DNA from: Zongyangia hominis
Lineage (GTDB): Bacteria > Bacillota > Clostridia > Oscillospirales > Ruminococcaceae
NCBI RefSeq assembly: GCF_014385095.1
Contig: NZ_JACRTC010000001.1
Coordinates: 496,001-560,000, forward strand
Length of the DNA: 64,000 nucleotides
Direction: 5' to 3'
Part shown: piece after piece, positions 1 to 8,001 of the stretch
Position numbering within the stretch: the first letter of the stretch is position 1
How the letters are laid out: each line of letters opens with the position of its first letter
Made by a program: the position numbers and the translations under genes
Notes under the pieces: model-generated
Told to the model about the DNA's origin: nothing
Databases searched by the model: none
Seen by the model: only the letters and a program-made list of their open reading frames with translations

Positions 1-2461
1 CCTCGCGGATGGCCTGGATGCGGTCCCATTTGGCCATGAAAGCGGCATCCTCTTTGAGCCCGGAGGTGGACGGCATATCGTTAAACATGACGCACTCGGC
101 GTCGTCGCTCTCCAGATGGGGCAGGTACTGCCAGATCTCATCGGCGGTGAAGGCAAGAATCGGCGCCAGCATCCGTGTCAAGGCACTGAGAATCCGATAG
201 ATGGCGCTCTGTGCCGCCCGGCGGGACAAGGAATCCGGCTTCTCCACATAGAGGCGGTCCTTGAGAATATCCAGATAGAAGTTCGACATATCGATGACGC
301 AGAAGTTGCGCACCGCGTGATAGATCATATGGAATTCAAAGTGATCGTAGGCGTCTCTGACTTTGTTAATCAGGGCGTCCAGCTTCATCAGCGCCCAGCG
401 GTCCAGCTCGAAGAGCTGATCGTCGGACACCATGTCCTTGTTGGGATCGAAGTCGTAGAGGTTGCCCAGGATGTAGCGGGCGGTATTTCTGATTTTGCGG
501 TAGACTTCGGAGAGCTGCTTGAGGATGTCGGGAGACACCCGGATGTCGGCGTGATAATCGGAGGAAGCGACCCACAGACGGAGCACGTCAGCGCCGTACT
601 GCTTGATGATGTCCTCGGGCACAATGCCGTTTCCAAGGGACTTGGACATCTTTTTGCCCTCGCCGTCCACCACCCAGCCGTGGGTGCACACCGCCTTATA
701 GGGCGCTTGTCCCAGGGCCGCCACGGAAGTCAGCAGCGACGACTGGAACCAGCCGCGGTACTGGTCGGCGCCTTCCAGATACAGGTCGGCGGGCCAGCGC
801 AGCTCGTCTCTCTCCTTGAGCACGGCCGCGTGGGTGCAGCCGGAATCGAACCACACGTCCATGATGTCGTTTTCTTTGGTAAAGTGGGTGCCGCCACAGT
901 GGGGGCATACAAAGCCCTCGGGCAGGATTTCTTCCGCCTCATGGGTGTACCAGGCGTCGGAACCCTCCTTGCGGAAGAGGTCGGACACCGCTTGGATGCT
1001 GTCGTCCGTGACCACGAACTTACCGCAGTCCTTGCAGTAGAAGATGGGAATGGGCACACCCCAGGTTCTCTGACGGGAGATGCACCAGTCGCTACGGTCT
1101 CTCACCATGCCGGTGATGCGGTCCTCGCCCCAAGCGGGGATCCATTCCACGCCCTGGATGGCCTTGTAGACATCCTCCTTAAAGCCGTCAATGGAACAGA
1201 ACCACTGTTCGGTGGCACGGAAGATGACCGGCTTTTTGCAGCGCCAGCAATGGGGGTACTGATGGATGATCTTTTCGATGGCGAAGAGGCTCCCCGTCTC
1301 GTCCAGATGCTTGGCGATGGCCTTGTTGGCCTCGTCGGTGGTCAGTCCCGCGAACTCCCCGGCAAGCTCGGTCAGCTTACCGCGGTCGTCCACCGGCACC
1401 ACAATGGGAATCTCCGGGTAGTGGTTGACGCACACCTCGAAGTCCTCGATGCCGTGTCCAGGCGCGGTGTGGACGCAGCCGGTACCGCTTTCCAGCGTGA
1501 CATGGTCGCCCAAAATGACCACGGAATCCCGGTCGATAAAGGGGTGCTGACACAGCACATATTCGAGTTCACGGCCCTCGATGGAGCCGACAATTTCATA
1601 GGTTTCAATGTTGGCCGCCTTCATGGTGGAGTCGACCAGCTCTCTGGCGATGATGTAGTATTCCTCGCCTGCCTTGACCGCACAGTATTCAAAGTCAGGA
1701 CCCAGACAGATGGCCACGTTACCCGGCAGCGTCCAGGTAGTGGTGGTCCAGATCACGAAATAGGTCTTGTCCAGATCGACGCCCAGAGACGCCATCTTCC
1801 CCTTGTCGTCCTTCACCTTAAACTTGACATAGATGGAGTGGCAGGGGTCCTCCGCGTACTCGATCTCCGCTTCCGCCAGCGCGGTGACGCACTCGGGGCA
1901 CCAGTAGACCGGTTTGAGGCCCTTATAGATATAGCCCTTCTTGGCCATCTCGCCGAAAATCTCGATTTGTCTGGCCTCGAACTCAGGTTTGAGTGTCAAA
2001 TAGGGGTCGTCAAAATCGCCCCAGACGCCCAAACGCTGGAACTGCTCCTTCTGATTGTCCACAAAGGACAGCGCGAACTCACGACAGTGTTTACGCAAAT
2101 CCACGGCGGATTTGATATTTTTGACGCCAATGCTCTTCATGGCTTTGAGCTCAATGGGAAGTCCGTGGGTATCCCAGCCCGGCACATAGGGGGACTGGTA
2201 GCCAGACATATTTTTATAGCGGACAATGAAGTCCTTGAGCACCTTGTTGAGCGCCGTGCCCAGATGGATGTCGCCGTTGGCATAAGGAGGTCCATCGTGG
2301 AGAACATAGAGGGGCTTGCCCTCGTTTTTCTCGATCAGCTTTTCATAGAGCTTGTTCTCTTCCCAGGCTTTGCGCATGCCGGGCTCCCGCTGAGGCAGGG
2401 CCGCCCGCATCTGAAAGTCGGTCTTGGGAAGATTGAGTGTTTGGTTATAGTCCTGAGGCAT
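1..2461 (-). CDS. ileS: Isoleucyl-tRNA synthetase, 3' end outside window
   Basis: Class I aminoacyl-tRNA synthetase that charges tRNA-Ile in the cytoplasm. About 820 N-terminal residues are present; the family is usually 900-1050 residues, so the C-terminal anticodon-binding part lies beyond the window. The HIGH-type motif follows GPPYANGD as HLG at residues 66-68, and the KMSKS loop (KKMSKSLGN) is near residue 604. Start ATG at 2461 has an AAGGAG ribosome site. It is the last gene of the ylm-divIVA cluster, 40 bases after divIVA. No T-box leader fits in that gap, so expression probably depends on the upstream operon promoter. Identification is certain from the motifs; only the missing end is unknown. 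Confidence 0.97.
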   Translation of the reverse strand, partial: MPQDYNQTLNLPKTDFQMRAALPQREPGMRKAWEENKLYEKLIEKNEGKPLYVLHDGPPYANGDIHLGTALNKVLKDFIVRYKNMSGYQSPYVPGWDTHGLPIELKAMKSIGVKNIKSAVDLRKHCREFALSFVDNQKEQFQRLGVWGDFDDPYLTLKPEFEARQIEIFGEMAKKGYIYKGLKPVYWCPECVTALAEAEIEYAEDPCHSIYVKFKVKDDKGKMASLGVDLDKTYFVIWTTTTWTLPGNVAICLGPDFEYCAVKAGEEYYIIARELVDSTMKAANIETYEIVGSIEGRELEYVLCQHPFIDRDSVVILGDHVTLESGTGCVHTAPGHGIEDFEVCVNHYPEIPIVVPVDDRGKLTELAGEFAGLTTDEANKAIAKHLDETGSLFAIEKIIHQYPHCWRCKKPVIFRATEQWFCSIDGFKEDVYKAIQGVEWIPAWGEDRITGMVRDRSDWCISRQRTWGVPIPIFYCKDCGKFVVTDDSIQAVSDLFRKEGSDAWYTHEAEEILPEGFVCPHCGGTHFTKENDIMDVWFDSGCTHAAVLKERDELRWPADLYLEGADQYRGWFQSSLLTSVAALGQAPYKAVCTHGWVVDGEGKKMSKSLGNGIVPEDIIKQYGADVLRLWVASSDYHADIRVSPDILKQLSEVYRKIRNTARYILGNLYDFDPNKDMVSDDQLFELDRWALMKLDALINKVRDAYDHFEFHMIYHAVRNFCVIDMSNFYLDILKDRLYVEKPDSLSRRAAQSAIYRILSALTRMLAPILAFTADEIWQYLPHLESDDAECVMFNDMPSTSGLKEDAAFMAKWDRIQAIRE

Positions 2462-2501
2462 TGGGTCTTCTCTCCTTGTATTTTAGGTATCGAATGGTAC
2501 C

Positions 2502-3278
2502 TTATTTGTCTGAATCCCTGGTCAGATCAAAACCGGCGCCGAATTTGAGCGGTCCGAATTTTGATTCGCCCTTGCCGGGCTGCTGACTCAACTCCTGGAT
2601 TCCCTGCGCGAGGTCGGCGTGATAGTCGGGTTTGAAGGTGGAGCCGGTCTTTTTGATGATGAACTCATCCTCTTCCGCCTCTTCTTCCATGGCGGGAACC
2701 GTTTCCATCACAGGCTCTGCCTGCGGCGCCTGCTCCTTATCCTCCGGGACGGCGGATTTGTCCGCTTCCGGGGCCTCCGTCTCGGTCTGGGGCTCGCCCA
2801 AATTGATCGCGACCTCCGGCTTTTCATCATCAAAATCCGGCAGCGCGGTAATGAGCTCCAAGTGCGCTTTATAAAGGGAGAGCAGCTTCTCCTTGAAATT
2901 CTTGACCTCCGTCTGCATCAGATGCAGGGAGTACTGCTCTTTTTCCGTCTTGTGCTGCGCGGCCTCCACAATGCGCTCGGCCTTGATCTGGGCGTCCCGC
3001 ATGATGAGCTCCGCTTTGTTTTTGGACTCCTTGACAATGCTGTCGCCCAGCTTCTGGGCGCCGATGAGCGCCGCGCGCAGGCTGTCCTCGTCGCTGCGGT
3101 ATTCTTCCACCTTGTCGGCCAAGACCTCGATCTTTGCCTCCAGCTCGTTTTTCTCCGCCTGCAACGCCGCCATAGCGGAAGCGGCTTCCTGCATAAAAAT
3201 ATCCACATCCTCCGGCCGGTAACCAGAGAATTTTACTTTCTCAAAGGTCTTGTTGGCAATTTCATTCGGAGTAAGCAT
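2502..3278 (-). CDS. divIVA: DivIVA-family cell division/polarity protein
   Basis: 258-residue coiled-coil protein that in Gram-positives binds curved membrane at septa and poles. The N-terminus (MLTPNEIANKTFEK, then FSGYRPEDVDIFM) is the conserved lipid-binding region. A long heptad-rich helix covers about residues 30-140, followed by an acidic, proline-containing linker (about 165-215) and a short basic/aromatic tail. An in-frame TTG exists at 3299, but ATG 3278 was chosen because it has a GGGGGAGG ribosome site six bases upstream and matches family N-termini. It sits 17 bases after ylmH and 40 before ileS, the classic Firmicute order, so co-transcription is expected. The acidic linker is longer than in Bacillus DivIVA. 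Confidence 0.93.
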   Translation of the reverse strand: MLTPNEIANKTFEKVKFSGYRPEDVDIFMQEAASAMAALQAEKNELEAKIEVLADKVEEYRSDEDSLRAALIGAQKLGDSIVKESKNKAELIMRDAQIKAERIVEAAQHKTEKEQYSLHLMQTEVKNFKEKLLSLYKAHLELITALPDFDDEKPEVAINLGEPQTETEAPEADKSAVPEDKEQAPQAEPVMETVPAMEEEAEEDEFIIKKTGSTFKPDYHADLAQGIQELSQQPGKGESKFGPLKFGAGFDLTRDSDK

Positions 3279-3295
3279 TCCCGTCCTCCCCCTTG

Positions 3296-4057
3296 TCAAA
3301 TAAATTTTTTGATACGGATAAAGGTTCTGCCCTTGCGGGTTGTCCCACCGATGCTGTCAATCTGATAGCGTCCATATCCGCGAAGGGAGAGCTGATCGCC
3401 CGCCTCCACGGTTCGGTCCTTGTCTTCGCAGGGGAGAAAATTGAGGTTCACGAGCCCCCCAGTAATGAGTCCCACCGCTTTTTCGCGGCTGAGATTGAGG
3501 GAAAGCGCTACGACACAGTCAAGCCGCATAGAGCTGACCGTGCCCTCCTTTTCCTCAAACTGGTGCAGTTCCGGCAAGGGCAGCGAAAAGCCGTCCTCCA
3601 GCTTGACGCCCTCCCGGCCCACTTTGCTCAGCTCATTTTTCGCGAGCTTAACCGCCGGCTCCTTGAGGAAGATCACACACCGCCCCGGTTCCACCAGGAT
3701 GTCCCCCACGCTCTCCCGGGTGATGCTCAGATGCATCAGCGCTCCCAGCACGTCCCGGTGGGAGACGGACGCCTCCCGGCGAAAGTTGAGAGTCAGCGGA
3801 TGGATGGGGTATTCCCCCTCCTCCGGCTCGCTGTAAGGCGGAAAAAAGCCCGCCATCACCCGCTCGCTGTCCGGATATCCGCCAAAGAAATGGAGGGTCA
3901 CGTCGGACATGGCGGGAAGGGTGCGGAGCACCGCCTGCTGGTGCAGGTCGAGAAAGCCCAAAAACTTGGGGGTATAGTGATCTGCGGCAAACATGAAACA
4001 ATCTTCGGCCCGGGACAAAAGCAATTTGTCCTCGGGCGAAGATAGTGTCGTTTTCAT
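3296..4057 (-). CDS. ylmH: YlmH-type S4-domain RNA-binding protein
   Basis: 253 residues. The C-terminal quarter (about 180-240) is an S4 RNA-binding domain (LNLSREKAVGLITGGLVNLN). The N-terminal two thirds match the YlmH body, including the HFFGGYPDSERVMAGFFPPY segment. In Firmicutes YlmH is a ribosome-associated, division-cluster protein; recent work links the family to rescue of stalled ribosomes. ATG 4057 has GGAG seven bases upstream. It lies 22 bases after sepF and 17 before divIVA. ylmG, which usually lies between sepF and ylmH, is absent here. Confidence 0.9.
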   Translation of the reverse strand: MKTTLSSPEDKLLLSRAEDCFMFAADHYTPKFLGFLDLHQQAVLRTLPAMSDVTLHFFGGYPDSERVMAGFFPPYSEPEEGEYPIHPLTLNFRREASVSHRDVLGALMHLSITRESVGDILVEPGRCVIFLKEPAVKLAKNELSKVGREGVKLEDGFSLPLPELHQFEEKEGTVSSMRLDCVVALSLNLSREKAVGLITGGLVNLNFLPCEDKDRTVEAGDQLSLRGYGRYQIDSIGGTTRKGRTFIRIKKFI

Positions 4058-4079
4058 CGATAATCTCCAGTTCTACGCG

Positions 4080-4520
4080 TTAAAAGAATACGCCGTTGCT
4101 TTCCAGCTCATCCAAAAGCTCGCCCTTGATGTCCACATTGTAGGGCGTGATGATGTAGGTGCTGTTGGCAACACGCTGGAGGTGTCCATTGTTGGCATAG
4201 GCCACGCCGCTCAAAAAGTCGAGCAGTCTTCTGGCCACGTCACGGTTGGTGGACTCAAGATTGAGGACCACGGTGTGCTTGGAGTTGAGATGATCGGCCA
4301 CAGAGCTGGCGTCGTCAAAGCGCTCGGGCTTGACCAGCACGACCTGCAGCTGGGTGGTTGCGTGGATATTGACTACCTTGTTGCGCTGTTTGCCGATGGC
4401 TTCCTCTGCGGGAGCCTCCACCTCGTCGTCAAATTTGGAAGAGATAATGTCCATGTCGTCATCCTCGTAGTTTTCGTCGGGTATGCCCATAAAATTCTTG
4501 AACTTGTCCATCATTCCCAT
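4080..4520 (-). CDS. sepF: SepF cell-division protein
   Basis: 146 residues. The N-terminal helix (MGMMDKFKNFMGI) is amphipathic and should bind membrane; an acidic linker follows, and the SepF fold covers about residues 50-140 (VVLVKPERFDDAS, VVLNLESTNRDVARRLLDFLSG). SepF anchors FtsZ filaments to the membrane at the septum. The first ATG is preceded by GGGGGA at good spacing. It is packed 12 bases after ylmE and 22 before ylmH, so it belongs to one transcript with them. Confidence 0.93.
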   Translation of the reverse strand: MGMMDKFKNFMGIPDENYEDDDMDIISSKFDDEVEAPAEEAIGKQRNKVVNIHATTQLQVVLVKPERFDDASSVADHLNSKHTVVLNLESTNRDVARRLLDFLSGVAYANNGHLQRVANSTYIITPYNVDIKGELLDELESNGVFF

Positions 4521-4532
4521 GACAGTTCCCCC

Positions 4533-5258
4533 TTAATAGTTTCTTCTGCCGAATATTGCAGTGCCAAGCCTCACCATATTGGACCCATGGCGGATCGCGG
4601 GCAGATAATCGCCTGACATTCCCATAGATAATAAATCCATAGAAACATTATCTATTTTTTTTGTGCTAATGTCAAGAAATAGGTTGTACATTCTGTCAAA
4701 ATAGTCTTCCAAATCTGAAATTTTATCACAAATTGGAGGAATTGCCATCAAACCGGACACCTGAATGTGGGAAAAGCCCGCCGCTTGCTCCACAAAATCC
4801 ACAACCGCGTCGGGGTCGAGTCCCGATTTGCTCTCTTCCCTGCCAATATTTACCTCACAAAGGATTTTCATCTTTTTGCCGGCCTTCGCCGACTCCTTGT
4901 CGATTTCGCTGAGAAGTTTGACGCTATCCACCGACTGGATACAGTCCACCTTGTCCACGATGAATTTGACCTTGTTGCTTTGCAAATGCCCGATCATATG
5001 GACCGAACAGCCGTCTAAGCGGTAATCGTCCCGCTTGGAGAGATACTCCTGGACCCGGTTTTCACCCAGCACCCGGACGCCGCAGCCGATGGCGGTGTTG
5101 ACATAGATGGGGTCCACCGTCTTGGTCACGGCCATCAGAGTGATGTCCTCCGGTTTGCGCCCGCATCGGACAGCCTCTCCGGCAATCTCCTCCCGGATGC
5201 GGGCGACGCGCTCCTGGATCTGCCGCTGCCTTTCATCATTTGAGAAGTTTTCCGTCAT
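4533..5258 (-). CDS. ylmE: YggS/YlmE pyridoxal-phosphate homeostasis protein
   Basis: 241-residue alanine-racemase-fold protein of the YggS/PROSC family. It binds pyridoxal phosphate through the lysine in LMAVTKTVD (about residue 36) and buffers cellular PLP; no catalytic reaction is established. Other family signatures are GENRVQEY, HMIGHLQSNKV and LSMGMSGDY. The frame is open well upstream, but the ATG at 5258 (MTENFSND) fits family length. This start overlaps the end of the HlyD-like gene by 23 bases, which implies translational coupling. Confidence 0.92.
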   Translation of the reverse strand: MTENFSNDERQRQIQERVARIREEIAGEAVRCGRKPEDITLMAVTKTVDPIYVNTAIGCGVRVLGENRVQEYLSKRDDYRLDGCSVHMIGHLQSNKVKFIVDKVDCIQSVDSVKLLSEIDKESAKAGKKMKILCEVNIGREESKSGLDPDAVVDFVEQAAGFSHIQVSGLMAIPPICDKISDLEDYFDRMYNLFLDISTKKIDNVSMDLLSMGMSGDYLPAIRHGSNMVRLGTAIFGRRNY

Positions 5259-6462
5259 ACAAATCCGTCCCTTCCACAATGATTTCATCAAAGAGTTGTA
5301 ACGAGCCGTCCTCGTCCAGCGTATCCACGGCACTGAGGATAAATCCCTTACCCACATAGATGGGATCAATTTTTTTAAAGATGACCCGGTCTCCCAGCCG
5401 CACAAACACGCCCCGGACGTCGTCCTGGATGCGGATGGCCTTGTCCGGCACCCGAAGACCGGTATAGGTTTCAAACTGAATCTGGGCCTCGGCGGTGCGA
5501 AGCTGCGCCAGGTCCGAGGACATCCGGTTGCAGCGGATGATGACGATGTTGTTTTTAGAGGTGTCGTCGCTGATGATCTTCATAATTTTGCCCGGCATTA
5601 CCTCGCCGTCTGTCCCGGCAAAGGTGAGCTTCACCAAAGAGCCCTCCACAAACTTAGTAGTCTCGTCTGGGGACACTTGGGCGGCGTAAAACCAGTTGAA
5701 TTCACTGATAATCTTGCCGACGGAACCGCTTTTCCCCTCCACCGTCTGACTGATGAAGGACTCATATTCTTTGACGGTCATTTTGTCCATCGCTTCAAAA
5801 TTGAGGGAGTCCTCCAACCCGTCCACCGAGCCGACGAAGATGCCCGCCAACGGCGACGTGATGGTCTGCTCGGCGCCTGCCGCCACCCTCTCCTCCAGCT
5901 GGGCCTTCTCATTGCTCAGCTGTTCAATGGTAGCGGTGTAGTCGGCAGAACTGCCGGTTGACACCTGTTTTTTATTGATAAGGGACACCAAGTTCTTCTT
6001 GGCTTCATCAATCTCCCCCACCTGGCCGGTAGAGGCTTGATCGATGTAGTGGCCCAGCTGGTCGGCGATCTGCCGGGTGATGGAATCGGAGTTGGCGTAA
6101 TAGCCGGTCCCCGCGTTCTGGGCTTCCTCCAACACACCGATCTGATAGTCGAGTTCCTCAATGCGCACCTTGTCCGCCGCGTACTGCTCGGACGGATATA
6201 TTTCGGCGATGACGCTGCCCTGGGACACCTTGGTACCGTCGGCGTTAACGTAGCTGACGACGCCGCTTTGCTGCTGCCCTTCAATGACCGCCTCATCCCG
6301 GATAATGATACCCTGAGAGGTCACGCTATCGGCGACGGTGAAGTTAAAGGCCGTCTCGGTGCGGCAGGGCGCATAAAAATAGCGCACCGCCTGATAACCG
6401 GCATAGACAATCAAAAACAGCGAAAAAACAAAGATGAGTACTTTTCCGGTTCGATTATTCAT
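5236..6462 (-). CDS. HlyD-like membrane-anchored adaptor protein
   Basis: 408 residues. A short cytoplasmic N-terminus and one membrane segment (about 8-30) are followed by an extracytoplasmic region with membrane-fusion architecture: a split lipoyl-like hairpin (SQGIIIRDEAVI, GVVSYVNADGTKVSQGSVIAEIYP), a helical hairpin (about 105-185), and a C-terminal beta-rich part. It resembles HlyD-family adaptors, but no partner transporter is adjacent. It starts 15 bases after hfq and overlaps ylmE, inside a division-gene cluster, so it may act at the septum or envelope rather than in export. That is inference. A related gene often occupies this place in Clostridia. Confidence 0.75.
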   Translation of the reverse strand: MNNRTGKVLIFVFSLFLIVYAGYQAVRYFYAPCRTETAFNFTVADSVTSQGIIIRDEAVIEGQQQSGVVSYVNADGTKVSQGSVIAEIYPSEQYAADKVRIEELDYQIGVLEEAQNAGTGYYANSDSITRQIADQLGHYIDQASTGQVGEIDEAKKNLVSLINKKQVSTGSSADYTATIEQLSNEKAQLEERVAAGAEQTITSPLAGIFVGSVDGLEDSLNFEAMDKMTVKEYESFISQTVEGKSGSVGKIISEFNWFYAAQVSPDETTKFVEGSLVKLTFAGTDGEVMPGKIMKIISDDTSKNNIVIIRCNRMSSDLAQLRTAEAQIQFETYTGLRVPDKAIRIQDDVRGVFVRLGDRVIFKKIDPIYVGKGFILSAVDTLDEDGSLQLFDEIIVEGTDLYDGKLLK

Positions 6463-6477
6463 CAGAAGACTCCAATG

Positions 6478-6729
6478 TTAATGAATTTCCTGGTCTTCCC
6501 GCTCGCTCTGGTCCAGAATGCTGATGGCCCGGGAAGGCGTGATGGTAGAAATCGCGTGTTTATAGACGAGATTCTGTTTGCCTTCGGTGTCGAGAATGAC
6601 CGTGAAACTGTCAAAGCCTTTGACAACGCCCTTAAACTGGAAGCCATTGGTCAGATAAATGGTCACTGTTATCTTTTCTTTGCGTGCCTGATTGAGAAAA
6701 ACGTCCTGCAAATTCATGTTCTTGTTCAT
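6478..6729 (-). CDS. hfq: Hfq RNA chaperone
   Basis: 83 residues. The Sm fold is clear: [13 protein letters not shown], then [23 protein letters not shown] and the Sm2 motif YKHAISTI. Hfq hexamers bind sRNAs and mRNAs. The acidic tail after residue 70 is short. ATG 6729 ([11 protein letters not shown]) matches family N-termini. An upstream in-frame GTG (6738) has better spacing to GGAG and an ATG lies at 6741, so the start is uncertain by a few codons. It follows miaA, the order seen in many bacteria, but 212 bases separate them. Confidence 0.95.
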   Translation of the reverse strand: MNKNMNLQDVFLNQARKEKITVTIYLTNGFQFKGVVKGFDSFTVILDTEGKQNLVYKHAISTITPSRAISILDQSEREDQEIH

Positions 6730-6941
6730 CGTAACCACCATTTCTCCAGCGACTGCCTGTCAGGACAAAAGAATCGCCCCGCCGCTGGATGGGGCCGCGG
6801 CTTCTTTTGCCATGTTTCGTGCTTGTCCCATATCCCGCGCCCCCTCCCCCCAAGGAAAGGCGGCCACAAGACACAGAAGTACATTTTTATGCTATCACAA
6901 GATTATGTCAGATCTATAGTAGAGATCTTAAAACTATCTTA
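6730..6941 (-). promoter_or_regulatory. hfq 5' region with hairpin and repeats
   Basis: Non-coding gap between miaA and hfq. It holds an imperfect inverted repeat at 6763-6811 (GGACAAAAGAA against TTCTTTTGCC, with a GC-rich inner stem). It also has two copies of TATCACAAGAT (6893-6903 and 6940-6950, the second overlapping the miaA stop), and an AGATCT...AGATCT dyad between them. No convincing -35/-10 pair was found. The hairpin may be a processing or attenuation element in the hfq leader. Confidence 0.35.
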
Positions 6942-7886
6942 TCACAAGATGCCACTTTTTTCCAATATTTTTTGCGCTGACAAAAAAACTTCGTCATATC
7001 CGTGCAAAAGATCGGGATAGATCCACTGGATTCTGGGGTCTCTCCGAAACCAAGTCAGCTGCCGTTTGGCATAGCGGCGGGTTTCCCGTTTGAGGTTTTC
7101 CACCGCCTCCTCCAAGGGGATTTCGCCGTTGAGGTATCCGATCAGTTCCTTATAACCGATGGCCTGTCGGGCAGTGCGGACCGCATCACGGGAGAGAATG
7201 TCCCGCGCCTCCTCCAAAAGCCCCGCTTCCAGCATCTGGTCCACCCGCAGGTTGACCCGGTCGTAGAGCTTTTGCCGGTCGTCATAGGCGATGCCGATCA
7301 TGCACAGCGCATAGGGGCTCTCCCGGCCTTTCGCCTTACGCTGAAGCTCCGACATAGGAACACCGGTGGTGTGGTATACCTCAATGGCGCGGATGACCCG
7401 GTAAAGGTTATTGGGATGGAGCTTTTCACAGAGCGCCGGGTCGATTTCTTTGAGACGGGAAAAGAGGGCCTCGTTGCCGTTTTCTTGGGCGTAAAGGCAA
7501 AGTTCTTTACGGAGCGGTTCGTTGGTTTTGATTTGATCAAAGTCCACATTGTCGATGAGGGAATGGATGTAAAGACCGGTCCCCCCCACCAGCATGGGGA
7601 GTTTTCCCCGTCCAGCGATGTGGGCAATAGCCTCTTTGGCCCGGCGGCAGTACTGGGCGACGCTGAATTCTTCATCCAGGTCCAGAAAGTCAAAGAGATG
7701 GTGGGGCACGCCCCCCATTTCCTCCGGCGTGGGTTTGGCCGTAGCAATCTGCATCTCCTTATAAATCTGCATGGAGTCGGCACAGACGATTTCGCCGCCA
7801 CGGCAGCGGGCCAAATCGATGGATAGCCGGGTCTTTCCCGAGGCCGTGGGTCCGGTGACGACCAAAAGCGGCGTCTTTTCTTCCAT
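6942..7886 (-). CDS. miaA: tRNA dimethylallyltransferase MiaA
   Basis: 314 residues, normal family length. It transfers a dimethylallyl group to N6 of A37 in tRNAs reading U-starting codons. The P-loop is VTGPTASGKT at residues 9-18. Other signatures are ADSMQIYKEMQIATAKPT, PHHLFDFLD, LVGGTGLYIHSL, and the tRNA-contact region TRRYAKRQLTWFRRD near residue 265. The product is the substrate of MiaB, encoded upstream in the same strand block. ATG 7886 has a GGGAGG ribosome site. Confidence 0.96.
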   Translation of the reverse strand: MEEKTPLLVVTGPTASGKTRLSIDLARCRGGEIVCADSMQIYKEMQIATAKPTPEEMGGVPHHLFDFLDLDEEFSVAQYCRRAKEAIAHIAGRGKLPMLVGGTGLYIHSLIDNVDFDQIKTNEPLRKELCLYAQENGNEALFSRLKEIDPALCEKLHPNNLYRVIRAIEVYHTTGVPMSELQRKAKGRESPYALCMIGIAYDDRQKLYDRVNLRVDQMLEAGLLEEARDILSRDAVRTARQAIGYKELIGYLNGEIPLEEAVENLKRETRRYAKRQLTWFRRDPRIQWIYPDLLHGYDEVFLSAQKILEKSGIL

Positions 7887-8001
7887 CGATTTTCCCTCCC
7901 TTTACCTCGGTTGTGGACCACTCGGGTTTCGCTGATTATTTTGGGCGGCCCGGCCCATTCTCTTTTTGGTCAGATCAAAACAGACGAGCCCGGAAGAAAG
8001 G

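Noticed and set aside
2462..2501. T-box upstream of ileS
   Set aside because: Only 40 bases separate ileS from divIVA, far too short for a T-box leader.
2520..2533. GGTCAGATCAAAAC repeated at 7968-7981
   Set aside because: A single 14-base match, one copy inside divIVA coding sequence; no further copies or structure, so chance is likely.
116..2548. 810-codon open frame on the plus strand
   Set aside because: It is the mirror of ileS and divIVA; the minus strand has HIGH and KMSKS motifs, ribosome sites and family length. GC-rich codon use keeps the opposite strand open.
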